Of a stretch of 46,192 bases of DNA, positions 1 through 8,545 are shown piece by piece. The DNA comes from Planctomycetia bacterium (lineage in GTDB: Bacteria; Planctomycetota; Planctomycetia; Pirellulales; UBA7805). Position numbers and translations under genes: made by a program. Where the stretch lies: the NCBI GenBank assembly GCA_021413585.1, contig JAIOQB010000061.1, positions 1-46,192 on the forward strand, given 5' to 3'. Under the pieces are notes generated by a model, which was not told the DNA's origin, ran no database searches, and saw nothing but the letters and a program-made list of their open reading frames with translations. Every line of letters starts with the position of its first letter. The stretch's first letter is position 1.

Positions 1-37
1 AAAAATCCGGATTACCCTCCGGCATAAGGAGAAAACC

Positions 38-3000
38 ATGACCGCCGATAACGAACTCCGCCAGCAGATGCTGGAGATGATTCACGGACTGCTGGACGAC
101 ACCGCACAACGGGCGTTGATGGCGCGCATCTCGTCTGACCCAGAGGCGGCCCGGGCCTACGCCGAAGTCTCCATCGAAGCCGATCTGCTGGCCAAGGCCG
201 CGCGGCTCGAAGGCCCCAAGATCGAGTTGCCCCAGCGTCGCGTGACGCGCGGCGCCGCGGCCCGCAGCGGTCCGGCGGCTTACCTGCCGTGGATCGTCTA
301 CCTGGCGGCGTCGGTGCTGGTGCTGGTCACCGGCGGCGGATACGTGTGGGACCATTTCAGCCAGAAGGATATCGCCCGCGATCATCTGCGGCTGCTGGTG
401 TCGGCCCCCGCCACGCTGGCCCCCGGCGTCGATGGCCGCGTGACAGTCCGCACGCAATCGGTCACCGGCGAACCGCTTCCCGCACAGGTGGAAGTGGCCC
501 TGGTGGCGCTTAACGACAAGCAAGAGCGGCAATTGTTGCCCGGTTCGGAGCGGATCCGCAACGTCGGTCCTGACGGCCAGATCGACCTGACGATCCCCGC
601 TTCGCTGCAACTCAGCGGCCCGGTGCGACTGGAGGTGCTGGCTCACAACGGCGGCAGCCATCCCCGCATGGTCCGCCGGCTCGACATGGAGGCGGAGCAT
701 TACGTGGCCCAACTGGGGCTCGAGAAGCCGTGGTATCAGCCAGGGGACACGATCTACTTCCGCGCCTTGGCGCTGGAGAATTTCTCGCTCGCTTCGCGGC
801 GCGAGTTGCCCGTGGAGTTTGAACTGCTCGACCCGAGCGACGCGCTGGTGGCGGGCTCGAAGTCGCAAGGCGTCACGCAGCGCGGCGTGGGCAACGGCTC
901 GTTCCCCCTGGATGCAAATCTGGCCGGCGGCATGTATACGCTGGTCGCCCGCAGCCTGGAGAAGCCGGCCGCGTTTCCCGAAACGAAGCGGCAATTTCTC
1001 GTGCAGAAGTATCGGCTGCCGCGGCTCAAGAAGGAATTGGAGCTAACTCGCGACAGCTACACCCCGGGTGATCCGCTGATCGCCGACTTCTCCGCCGTGC
1101 GGGCCGAAGGGGGCCCCGCCGCCGGAGCGCAGATCCACATCGTCGCCACAGTCGACGGCCTGACCGCCTTCGAGAAAACCGACAAGCTTTCCTCCAACGG
1201 CACCTATCAGGTCCGCCTGTCGCTGCCGAAGAAAATCGAAAAAGGCGAAGGCCAACTCGCGGTGATCGTCGACGACGGCGGCACTCGCGAGACGAGCGCC
1301 AAGACCATCCCGATCAACCTGGGCAAAGTAGCCGTCGAGTTCTATCCGGAAGGGGGCGACCTCGTCGCCGGCCTCGTAAACCGCGTTTACTTTGCCGCCC
1401 GCAATCCGACGGATGAGCCGGTCCATATTGAAGGCCACGTGCTTGACGCTGCTGGCAAGGAAGTGGCCCAGGTCACTACGACTAAAGAAGGGCGCGGCAG
1501 TTTCTACTTCACACCTGAGAAGGATCAGACGTACACTCTCAAGATCACGAAGCCCGAGAAGGTGCAAAGCGCACCGAAACTGCCAGCGGTCAATCCGCTG
1601 GCGCTCGTTACATTGTCGACTCGATTCGGGGGCAAGTTCATCCCGATCGGCGACGGGAATCGGGACATTGAAGACCCGCGGCTGGTCGGGCTCAAGCCCA
1701 ACACCGGTGTGCTGGATGCGAACGAGCCGATGTCGATTCTCGTCACTTCGACCCGCGAGCGGATGCCGCTGGCGATTACCGCTACCTGCCGCGGCGTGGA
1801 GGTCGGACAGACGACGCACATCACCGGCGCGGCAGGCGAGGCTCAGACCATTTCGCTCCCCCTCTCCGACGCAGCTGACGGCGTGATCCGCGTCACGGTC
1901 TACGACTACAGCGGCGAGAAGCCCGTGCCGATTGCCGAGCGGTTGGTCTATCGCCGCCCTGCTCGCAAGCTGACCGTCACGCTGGCCGAACCCGATACGC
2001 GCTTCAGCCCCGGCCAGAAGGCCGAAGTGCGGTTGAAGGTGGTTGACGAGCGGGGCCGCCCGGTGGCCGCCGCGCTCGGCGTGGCCGTGGTGGACGACGC
2101 TTTGCTGGGTCTGGCTCGCGAGGGTACCAAGCACCAACCCGCCACGATGCCGACGCATTTCCTGCTCGGCACGGAAATCGACAAGCCCGAGGATTTGGAG
2201 AACGTCAACTTCTACTTGAAGGATGACGCCAAGTCGGCCGTGGCGCTCGACCTGCTGTTGGGCACGCAAGGCTGGCGGCGGTTTGCCGATCGGCGGCTCG
2301 ATCAGCTCAAAGGCCAGGACGGGATCGAAGCCAAGAACAGCCGCGAGGCGCTTGATCGGCTGGTGGCCATGAGCGGCCAGGCGGGTCCGCCTGCGGTGTA
2401 CGATAATTTGAACGATATCCAACCGGCGTACGAACGGCAGATGGCGGATTACGATTCGGCCCGCTCGGCCCGGCTGGCGATGTTCGGACGGATCGGGCTC
2501 ATCGGCGGCGGCGTGCTGCTGCTGGCCATCGCGGTGATGGGTTTGTTGCAATTGGCCCGCCAGCCACGGCTGTGGATTCCGGCGCTGGCAGCGGCGACCG
2601 GCTGTCTGGTGGTCGGCGGCCTGTGGGTAGGGATGTCTCCCCGGCCGCACGCCCCCGCTGACGCTGCGGCATCGTTCCGGGCCGACGACGTGCGGCAGTT
2701 GGCCAAGAACGGCGGACCAGTTGAAGACGCCCGAGGACAGGCTGAGTTGGAGAAGTTGGAGGTAAACGAGGAGGCTGGCGACATGGCGATGATGGCAGAT
2801 GCCGCGATCGCGCCGCAGCCGATGATGCTCCGCGGCGCCGTGCCGCAGAATGCCCCCGCCGGAGCGCCACAACCCGTGGCGGCCATGGCCGCGCCGGCTA
2901 TGAAGGCGGCACCGGTTGCGGAAGCGCTGGCCGCCAAACCAGGCGACAACCGCCGTAACGGGTTCCAAGAACAAAAGCGGGCGCAGCAGTTTGGCGTCCG

Positions 3001-5392
3001 CGAGCGGCTCGCTCGCGATGCCGACGCGAAGCAGGACGCCCGGTTCGATAAGCAAATCGCCGGTGGCAGGGCGCTGGCGGAAATGCAAGCTCCGGCGGCG
3101 CCGGCCCCTGTACTTGCCCAAGGCAAAATGGCCGCTGGTGCCATCATGGCCGGCGACGTGGCCCAGGGACAACAATTGCGCGCACCTCGCATGAAGTTGC
3201 AGGCCGGCGGGTGGGCCCGCACGAACGGCATCAACGGCATCAACTACCTCCGCCGCCAAATGCGCCAAGCCGCGGTGCAAGGGAACGACGCCCAAGTGGT
3301 CGAGTTGGCCAAGCAATTGGAAAAGCAACTCGAAGCCCAGCGGTTTCCGGTCCGCCAGTACGCCCATCAGCACACTCCCAGCGAGGCGGGCGTGCGCACC
3401 GACTTCGCCGAGACGCTGTATTGGAACCCGCTGGTGATCGCCAACGAACAAGGCGAAGCGACCATCCGCTTTGACTTAAGCGACGCGGTGACCACGTTCC
3501 GCGTGGCGGTTGACGCTCATGCGGCAGCCGGATCGGAAGGACTGGGCCGCATCGGCACCGGCGGCGGCGGGCTCGTTGCGCGGATTCCGTTTAGCATCGA
3601 GCCAAAACTGCCGCTGGAAGTCAACGCCGGCGACACGATCGATCTGCCGGTGGCGATCATCAACGACACGAAAGACGGCATGACCGTCGGGCTGAAGCTG
3701 GAGTACGACAATCTGCTCTCGCTCACCGGCGATGCTGCCCGCAAGCTCGACCTGGCGGCCGCCGCCCGGCAGCGGGAGTTTTTCTCACTGGCCGTGACTG
3801 GCGAGAAAGGCAAAGCCAAGCTCCGCCTGGCCGGCACCGCCGGCACGCTTTCCGACACGGTCGAAAAGACCATCGAGGTCGTCCCCCCCGGTTTCCCCGT
3901 CTCGGAATCGTACGCCGGCAAGCTCGAAGGAGAACGCGAGCAAACCGTGGCGCTACCCAAGGAGTGGGTCAAGGGATCGCTGAGCGTTTCGCTGGAATGC
4001 TACCCCACGACGCTGGCCGATTTGGAGAAGGGTATGGAGAGCATCTTCCAAGAGCCCTCGGGCTGCTTCGAGCAGGCCTCAATGTCGAACTATCCCAACG
4101 TGCTGATGATGCAATACATGCAAGAGCACAACGTGGCTGACCCAGCCGTGACGCGCCGTGCCCGCGACCTGATGAAAAGCGGCTACGGCAAGCTCAGCGC
4201 CTTTGAATGCAAGCAGAAAGGCTATGAATGGTTCGGCGGCGATCCAGGGCACGAGGCGCTCACCGCTTACGGCCTGATGGAATTCCGCGACATGGCGGCG
4301 GTGTACGAGGTCGATCCGACGATGCTCAAGCGAACTTCCGAGTGGCTGCTCGCCCGCCGCGATGGCAAGGGGGAGTTCCAACGCAATCCTCGCGCGCTCG
4401 ACAGCTTCGGCAGCGCTCCGCCCGAGGTGACCAACGCCTACATCGTGTGGGCACTGACCGAATCGGGCCAAAAGGGAATCGACGGGGAGCTGGAGCACGC
4501 CGTGGACCTGGGACGCAAGAGCGACGATCCGTACGTGATCGCGCTGTCCGCCGCCAGCGCCGTCAACTACGGCCAGAAGGAAGCGGGCCGCGAACTGCTC
4601 AAGAAGCTCGTCGGCAAGCAACAAGCCGACGGGCATCTCGAAGGTACCCAAGGCTCGATCACCCGCAGCGGCGGCGAGTCGCTCAAGGTGGAAACCACCT
4701 CGATCGCCGCGCTGGCGTGGCTGAAGCTCCCTGAGTTCCTACCGCAGGCCAACAAGTCGATCGACTGGATTTTGAAGAGCCGCCAAGGGGCCGGCGGATT
4801 CGGCTCGACGCAAGCGACCATCCTGGCGCTCAAGGCGCTGGTCGAACACGCCAAGGCAAGCCGGGCCACGGTCAGCGGCGGCGAGCTGATAGTCCTGCGC
4901 GACGGCCAGGAGATCGGCCGCACGAAGTTTGAAGCGGGACAGCACGACGCCATCGCGGTGACTGGCCTGGTTGAAAAGCTCCAGCCGGGCGAGAACAAGC
5001 TGACGCTCAAGCTCAGCGGCGACAACAAGATGCCATTCGCCCTGGCGGTGAACTATCGAGCCGCCACGCCGGTCAGCCAGGCCGGCTGCCCGGTGAAGCT
5101 GGCGACGAAGCTCGGCCACGACAAGGTCGCGGCCGGTGGCACGGTGGGCTTGATCGCCACGCTCGACAACACCACCGACAAGGGGCAGCCGATGACCATC
5201 GCCATCCTGGGCATCCCTGGCGGCACGCGGCCGCGGACTGATCAGCTTGAAGAGCTGAAGAAGCACGGCACGATCGACTTCTATGAAACGCGTGCCCGCG
5301 AGGTGATCTGCTACTGGCGATCCCTGGCGCCGAACCGCCACATCGAAGTGCGACTGGACCTGGTGGCCGACGTCCCCGGTGGTAAGGAGTAA
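38..5392 (+). CDS. Membrane-anchored alpha-2-macroglobulin with anti-sigma/FecR-like N terminus
   Basis: 1784-residue protein. Residues 1-60 look like the short helical N terminus of planctomycete FecR/anti-sigma proteins (a LLDD...SDPEAARAYAE stretch). A membrane segment follows at about 81-103. Macroglobulin (MG) beta-domains then run to about residue 760, ending in a GTQGWRRF motif seen in bacterial family members. Two further hydrophobic helices lie at about 819-840 and 845-866, then a Met/Ala/Pro-rich linker to about 1060. The C-terminal half is the alpha-2-macroglobulin thioester region, with GCFEQ at 1342-1346 matching the thioester signature (usually GCxEQ). Known family members trap proteases by forming a covalent bond through the thioester. 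Three membrane segments would place both halves outside the cytoplasm and the N terminus inside. The start has a good AAGGAG ribosome site. Identity of the macroglobulin part is secure; the anti-sigma-like role is inference. Confidence 0.92.
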   Translation: MTADNELRQQMLEMIHGLLDDTAQRALMARISSDPEAARAYAEVSIEADLLAKAARLEGPKIELPQRRVTRGAAARSGPAAYLPWIVYLAASVLVLVTGGGYVWDHFSQKDIARDHLRLLVSAPATLAPGVDGRVTVRTQSVTGEPLPAQVEVALVALNDKQERQLLPGSERIRNVGPDGQIDLTIPASLQLSGPVRLEVLAHNGGSHPRMVRRLDMEAEHYVAQLGLEKPWYQPGDTIYFRALALENFSLASRRELPVEFELLDPSDALVAGSKSQGVTQRGVGNGSFPLDANLAGGMYTLVARSLEKPAAFPETKRQFLVQKYRLPRLKKELELTRDSYTPGDPLIADFSAVRAEGGPAAGAQIHIVATVDGLTAFEKTDKLSSNGTYQVRLSLPKKIEKGEGQLAVIVDDGGTRETSAKTIPINLGKVAVEFYPEGGDLVAGLVNRVYFAARNPTDEPVHIEGHVLDAAGKEVAQVTTTKEGRGSFYFTPEKDQTYTLKITKPEKVQSAPKLPAVNPLALVTLSTRFGGKFIPIGDGNRDIEDPRLVGLKPNTGVLDANEPMSILVTSTRERMPLAITATCRGVEVGQTTHITGAAGEAQTISLPLSDAADGVIRVTVYDYSGEKPVPIAERLVYRRPARKLTVTLAEPDTRFSPGQKAEVRLKVVDERGRPVAAALGVAVVDDALLGLAREGTKHQPATMPTHFLLGTEIDKPEDLENVNFYLKDDAKSAVALDLLLGTQGWRRFADRRLDQLKGQDGIEAKNSREALDRLVAMSGQAGPPAVYDNLNDIQPAYERQMADYDSARSARLAMFGRIGLIGGGVLLLAIAVMGLLQLARQPRLWIPALAAATGCLVVGGLWVGMSPRPHAPADAAASFRADDVRQLAKNGGPVEDARGQAELEKLEVNEEAGDMAMMADAAIAPQPMMLRGAVPQNAPAGAPQPVAAMAAPAMKAAPVAEALAAKPGDNRRNGFQEQKRAQQFGVRERLARDADAKQDARFDKQIAGGRALAEMQAPAAPAPVLAQGKMAAGAIMAGDVAQGQQLRAPRMKLQAGGWARTNGINGINYLRRQMRQAAVQGNDAQVVELAKQLEKQLEAQRFPVRQYAHQHTPSEAGVRTDFAETLYWNPLVIANEQGEATIRFDLSDAVTTFRVAVDAHAAAGSEGLGRIGTGGGGLVARIPFSIEPKLPLEVNAGDTIDLPVAIINDTKDGMTVGLKLEYDNLLSLTGDAARKLDLAAAARQREFFSLAVTGEKGKAKLRLAGTAGTLSDTVEKTIEVVPPGFPVSESYAGKLEGEREQTVALPKEWVKGSLSVSLECYPTTLADLEKGMESIFQEPSGCFEQASMSNYPNVLMMQYMQEHNVADPAVTRRARDLMKSGYGKLSAFECKQKGYEWFGGDPGHEALTAYGLMEFRDMAAVYEVDPTMLKRTSEWLLARRDGKGEFQRNPRALDSFGSAPPEVTNAYIVWALTESGQKGIDGELEHAVDLGRKSDDPYVIALSAASAVNYGQKEAGRELLKKLVGKQQADGHLEGTQGSITRSGGESLKVETTSIAALAWLKLPEFLPQANKSIDWILKSRQGAGGFGSTQATILALKALVEHAKASRATVSGGELIVLRDGQEIGRTKFEAGQHDAIAVTGLVEKLQPGENKLTLKLSGDNKMPFALAVNYRAATPVSQAGCPVKLATKLGHDKVAAGGTVGLIATLDNTTDKGQPMTIAILGIPGGTRPRTDQLEELKKHGTIDFYETRAREVICYWRSLAPNRHIEVRLDLVADVPGGKE

Positions 5393-5431
5393 CCAGTAGC
5401 TTCCGCCTGCCGGGTGGGCGGGAGCTGATCA

Positions 5432-5460
5432 GGTGCCATGGGCAGCTTGCTGCCCTTGCC
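5432..5460. repeat. Dispersed hairpin repeat, GGCAGCttGCTGCC family, copy 1
   Basis: Short palindromic element with core GGCAGCTTGCTGCC downstream of the macroglobulin gene. Close copies lie at 18106-18132 and, in the opposite orientation, at 23076-23104. The rest of the 264-base gap 5393-5656 shows no gene; it should hold the promoter of the bufferin-like operon, but I see no convincing promoter boxes. Confidence 0.7.
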
Positions 5461-5645
5461 GCGGCATCGGCTTTCGTGACGCTCCACTTGGTCCACTACC
5501 CCCGCGTGTCCTACTCATGCTGCTAGCGTAAAACGGGGAAAAATCCTCGCTGTCTGGACACTCGCTCGGCGGCGGGATATGGTACGGGGACATGGGCCTG
5601 GGCAACCCGCGCGTTGGCGCGGCGCAAAAATGGCCCCCATCTGAT

Positions 5646-5649
5646 GGAG
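5646..5649 (+). promoter_or_regulatory. Ribosome binding site for the GTG start of precursor 1
   Basis: GGAG seven bases upstream of the GTG at 5657. It supports the GTG start, which puts the SRRDF Tat motif near the N terminus. Confidence 0.6.
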
Positions 5650-5656
5650 CCTCCCC

Positions 5657-6100
5657 GTGACTGCCACGACAGGATTCTCTCGCCGCGATTTTCATCGCTT
5701 GGCCGCCGCGGCGCTGGGTGGACTGGTTGGCGGCGCACTCGCTGGCTGCGGCGATGCTGGATCGAACGGCGGCGCAGCGACTGGCAGCACGACCGCCGAC
5801 AAAACCGCGCTGGCCGACAAGCACGTCTGCCGCGGCCTGAATGAAACGGCAACGCAGCCGAACGGTTGCGCGGGCAAAGGCAACTGTTCCACGGTGGCCG
5901 CCCATGAGTGTTCTGGCAAGAACGCCTGCAAAGGCCAAGGGGGCTGCGGCGCCGCGCCGGGCGAGAACGAGTGCCGCGGCAAAGGAGGCTGCCTGGTGCC
6001 GCTGGCCGACCATGCCTGGAAGGAAGCCCGCGCGAACTTTGAAAAGCGGATGAAGGCGGCCGGCAAACAATTCGGGCCGGCACCGCAGAAGAAGGCTTGA
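5657..6100 (+). CDS. Bufferin-like Cys-rich RiPP precursor 1, Tat lipoprotein
   Basis: 147 residues starting at GTG. The N terminus has a twin-arginine motif (SRRDFHR, 8-14), a hydrophobic helix and a lipobox LAGC with Cys31, so the product is predicted to be exported folded and lipidated. The mature part has eight more cysteines (58, 71, 77, 85, 91, 97, 105, 112) in short Gly/Lys-rich spacers such as NACKGQGGCG, then a helical tail with KAAGKQFGPAP. The pattern and the neighbouring DUF692 and DUF2063 genes match bufferin-type precursors, whose cysteines are modified by the MNIO enzyme and bind copper. It is a clear paralogue of the next gene (same core motifs and tail). The metal and the modification are inferred from the family, not seen. 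Confidence 0.85.
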   Translation: MTATTGFSRRDFHRLAAAALGGLVGGALAGCGDAGSNGGAATGSTTADKTALADKHVCRGLNETATQPNGCAGKGNCSTVAAHECSGKNACKGQGGCGAAPGENECRGKGGCLVPLADHAWKEARANFEKRMKAAGKQFGPAPQKKA

Positions 6101-6161
6101 GTAGTTTTGAATTTGAAGTTCCAAACAATTCCAAACGTGTCCTCATTTCGGAGATGCAACG

Positions 6162-6605
6162 ATGACCGACGACCAGTCCAACGGCGACAACCTCAGCCGG
6201 CGCGAGTTCAGCAAGTTGACGATGGCCGCACTGGGCGGCATGGCCCTGGGGGCCGGCGCGGGCGTGGCGAACTTGGGGCTGACGGGCTCCGCCAGCGCGG
6301 CCACCGCGCTGTTGGCAGATAAGAACGTCTGCCGCGGCTTGAACACTTGTAAGAATCACAAAGGCGGGAAGAACGATTGCGCCGGGACCGGCTCGTGCGC
6401 CACGGCCGCCGCTCACGGCTGCAACGGCGAGAACGCCTGCAAAGGCCAAGGGGGTTGCGGCGAGCACCCGGGCGAGAACGCCTGCAAGGGCAAAGGCCAA
6501 TGCAACGTGCCGCTGAACGACGGCGCCTGGAAGAAATGCCGCGCTCACTTCGAGGAAGTCATGAAAGCCGCCGGCAAGAAGTTCGGCCCGGCGCCGGCGA
6601 AGTGA
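6162..6605 (+). CDS. Bufferin-like Cys-rich RiPP precursor 2, Tat signal
   Basis: 147 residues with GGAG eight bases before the ATG. The signal has a near-ideal Tat motif, SRREFSK (12-18), a hydrophobic stretch and an Ala-rich cleavage region ending SASAA near 47; there is no lipobox Cys, so it should be released or only loosely held. Ten cysteines follow (57, 63, 73, 79, 87, 93, 99, 108, 114, 126). The stretch NACKGQGGCG is identical to precursor 1, as is the ending KKFGPAP-type tail. It lies 61 bases after precursor 1 on the same strand and is presumably co-transcribed. The likely substrate of the DUF692 enzyme encoded downstream. Two diverged precursors of identical length suggest tandem duplication followed by specialisation into lipidated and soluble forms. 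Confidence 0.87.
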   Translation: MTDDQSNGDNLSRREFSKLTMAALGGMALGAGAGVANLGLTGSASAATALLADKNVCRGLNTCKNHKGGKNDCAGTGSCATAAAHGCNGENACKGQGGCGEHPGENACKGKGQCNVPLNDGAWKKCRAHFEEVMKAAGKKFGPAPAK

Positions 6606-6623
6606 TCGCGAGCGCTAGAAATT

Positions 6624-6749
6624 CTTTTTTCAACACAGAGACACGGAGGCACAGAGACGCGCACGGAGACGAAGGGAATTATGTCATAGGTCTAATGACA
6701 TTCCTCCTTCTTTTCCTCCGTGTCTCCGTGCTCTCCGTGGTAAAAAAGT
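6624..6749. repeat. Imperfect long palindrome of CACGGAG-type repeats
   Basis: The left arm (about 6624-6675) contains CACAGAGACACGGAGGCACAG and the right arm (about 6705-6749) contains CTCCGTGTCTCCGTGCTC followed by TGGTAAAAAAG. The arms are imperfect reverse complements, with a small inner ATGTCAT/ATGACAT pair at the tip. Half-copies occur at 18687-18720 and 20454-20485. It fills the gap between precursor 2 and the BufB-like gene, so in an operon transcript it would fold into a large stem that could slow or stop polymerase, or protect the precursor mRNA. That effect is inference. Confidence 0.75.
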
Positions 6750-6764
6750 TTTTGGAGCGGCCAG

Positions 6765-7691
6765 ATGCACGCGCCGCGACTGGGGCATGCCAACTTGGGC
6801 TTGGGCGTGGGGCTGCGCACGGTCCACTACCAGCACATTCTCGAGCACCAGCCCGCCGTGGACTGGTTCGAGATCATCTCCGAGAATTACATGGACTCGG
6901 GGGGCCGGCCTCGCTACGTGCTCGAGCAGATCGCCGAGCGCTATCCGATCGTGATGCACGGCGTGTCGCTCTCCATCGGCAGCACCGATCCGCTCGATCA
7001 CGACTACCTGCTGCGGCTGAAGAAACTGGCCGCTGCGGTCAAGGCACGCTGGGTGTCGGACCATCTCTGCTGGACCGGCGTGGCGGGACGCAACACGCAC
7101 GACTTGCTGCCGATACCCTTGAACGAAGAGACCCTGCGGCACGTCACCGAGCGGATCCGGATCGTGCAGGATGTGCTTCAGCGCCCCTTGGTGCTGGAGA
7201 ACCCCAGCAGCTACGTCACGTTTGCCGCCTCGACGATGAGCGAGTGGGAGTTCTTGACCCGCATGGCGGAGGACGCCGACTGCGGCCTGTTGCTCGATGT
7301 GAACAACGTTTACGTCTCGAGCGTCAATCATGACTTCGATCCCGTGGAGTACGTTCAGAACGTGCCGCACCGCCGCGTCGTGCAATGCCACCTGGCCGGC
7401 CACACGAACTGCCGCACCCACCTGATCGACACGCACGACGGCGAAGTAATCGATCCCGTGTGGGCACTGTACCGCAAGGCGCACGAGCTGACCGGCGGGA
7501 TCTCCACGCTGCTGGAATGGGACGCCAGCATCCCGCCATTCCCGGTAGTACACGCCGAAGTGCTCAAAGCCAAGCAGCACATGCAAACCGAATTGGCCCC
7601 CCCCCGTTTAGCCGCGACGCGCAGCGGAGCGCGTTTTGAAACGTCAGCGGTTCCGCATCCGCTGCACTTCGTAGCGCCCGAAGTGCAGTGA
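6765..7691 (+). CDS. bufB: DUF692 multinuclear iron RiPP-modifying enzyme (MNIO), BufB-like
   Basis: 308 residues, TIM-barrel DUF692 family. Candidate metal ligands are visible in order: His65 ([10 protein letters not shown]), Asp99-His100 (SDHLCW), Glu145 (ENPSSY), Asp178 (LLDVNN), His209 and His213 (HLAGH), Asp222/His224 (DTHD) and Glu261 (EWD). Enzymes of this family use a multinuclear iron centre to modify cysteines of ribosomal peptides; here the substrates should be the two Cys-rich precursors upstream. A GGAG lies nine bases before the ATG. The family fold ends near residue 275; the last 33 residues come from repeat DNA (GTTTAGCCGCGACGCGCAGC unit at 7606-7633 and a hairpin at 7662-7688 just before the stop), which looks like a C-terminal extension acquired from repeats. 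Confidence 0.93.
   Translation: MHAPRLGHANLGLGVGLRTVHYQHILEHQPAVDWFEIISENYMDSGGRPRYVLEQIAERYPIVMHGVSLSIGSTDPLDHDYLLRLKKLAAAVKARWVSDHLCWTGVAGRNTHDLLPIPLNEETLRHVTERIRIVQDVLQRPLVLENPSSYVTFAASTMSEWEFLTRMAEDADCGLLLDVNNVYVSSVNHDFDPVEYVQNVPHRRVVQCHLAGHTNCRTHLIDTHDGEVIDPVWALYRKAHELTGGISTLLEWDASIPPFPVVHAEVLKAKQHMQTELAPPRLAATRSGARFETSAVPHPLHFVAPEVQ
7606..7688. repeat. Repeat DNA forming the 3' end of the BufB-like gene
   Basis: 7606-7633 carries a TTTAGCCGCGACGCGCAGCG unit typical of the short hairpin repeats between genes here (compare GTTAGCCGCC units at 13326 and 17015). 7662-7671 and 7679-7688 are a perfect 10-base inverted pair (CTGCACTTCG/CGAAGTGCAG) directly before the TGA. All of it is translated as the C-terminal tail. 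Confidence 0.6.
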
Positions 7692-7825
7692 GACGATGGT
7701 TTCAAAGGCCCGCAGGGCCGAGGACGCGATAAATTGTAATTGGCATGGGGCTCGGGGGGCCGGCAGGAACGTCGCGTCAAAAATTCCTTTCGGCCCTCTG
7801 GGCCTATTCTACGCCACCGTGCCCC

Positions 7826-8530
7826 ATGGCCGTCATCGACCATTCCACTCCTGTCCGCGGCCAATACACGCTGCGGAGCATCTTGATTCTCACGGCCTGC
7901 GCGGCCGCATTATGCGCGGGCGGAACGTTGATGGGAAAATGGTCGATTGGGGTACTGGCATTCGTGTTCTTGTGCTTGGCGAACTATCTGGGATTTTTCG
8001 CGTGGTTTCAGCGAGAGCGGTTCGCGCGGATTGCGTTGTATTTTGCCGTTGCCCTGTTTGTGGTGTCGCTCTTTCTACCGACAAGCGTAGAGGCACACAA
8101 ATCCGTTGGTGGTTACTGGGGTGCTTGGCAGGTATTTTCATTCCCGTTTGAAGTTGTCTTTCAAGTGGCGAAAGAGTGGTTCAAAAAGTCGCCGCAATTC
8201 AGTCCTTCCACATTAAACGACTTGCGGATTTCTGTAGCCTGTTTTCTTTGGACGGTCGCAAATATCGCTCTATTGATATCCGCATTCGTGGCACGTCGAC
8301 TGGCTGTTGGCAAATGGAGTTGGTATCGTGGCGTGTTGCTGATCGGCGTGCCGAGCGCCTACAGCCTGTCGCAGTTGCTCCATTATATTGATGGCTGGCA
8401 CGGAGGATTGTATGTGTGGATACTTGCACTAACCGTGCCACACGTTGTGCTGCCCATCCAGCCGCGAGAGCTTGCTCTAGTCTTGATGACCGCCGGTATC
8501 GCATTATGGGCCATTGGGCCCATCAGTTAG
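7826..8530 (+). CDS. Small multi-pass membrane protein inside the bufferin-like operon
   Basis: 234 residues from the ATG at 7826; an upstream in-frame start would add 27 residues of unlikely composition. About six hydrophobic segments are visible, the first within LRSILILTACAAALCAGG after a QYTLRS lead-in. This lead-in is common in planctomycete membrane proteins of unknown function (compare RYSLATIFIVTG in the gene at 41592-42137). It lies 134 bases after the BufB-like gene and ends 15 bases before the BufC-like gene, all on the same strand. Known bufferin operons often carry a DoxX-like membrane protein (BufD) instead; I do not see DoxX features here. A role in anchoring, electron supply or export would fit the position, but nothing in the sequence shows one. 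Confidence 0.7.
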   Translation: MAVIDHSTPVRGQYTLRSILILTACAAALCAGGTLMGKWSIGVLAFVFLCLANYLGFFAWFQRERFARIALYFAVALFVVSLFLPTSVEAHKSVGGYWGAWQVFSFPFEVVFQVAKEWFKKSPQFSPSTLNDLRISVACFLWTVANIALLISAFVARRLAVGKWSWYRGVLLIGVPSAYSLSQLLHYIDGWHGGLYVWILALTVPHVVLPIQPRELALVLMTAGIALWAIGPIS

Positions 8531-8545
8531 TCGACTTGAATTTCC

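Noticed and set aside
1043-3451. An 802-residue antisense open frame in the macroglobulin gene
   Set aside because: It is a shadow of codon bias: low-complexity His/Arg/Leu composition and no ribosome site or family motif.
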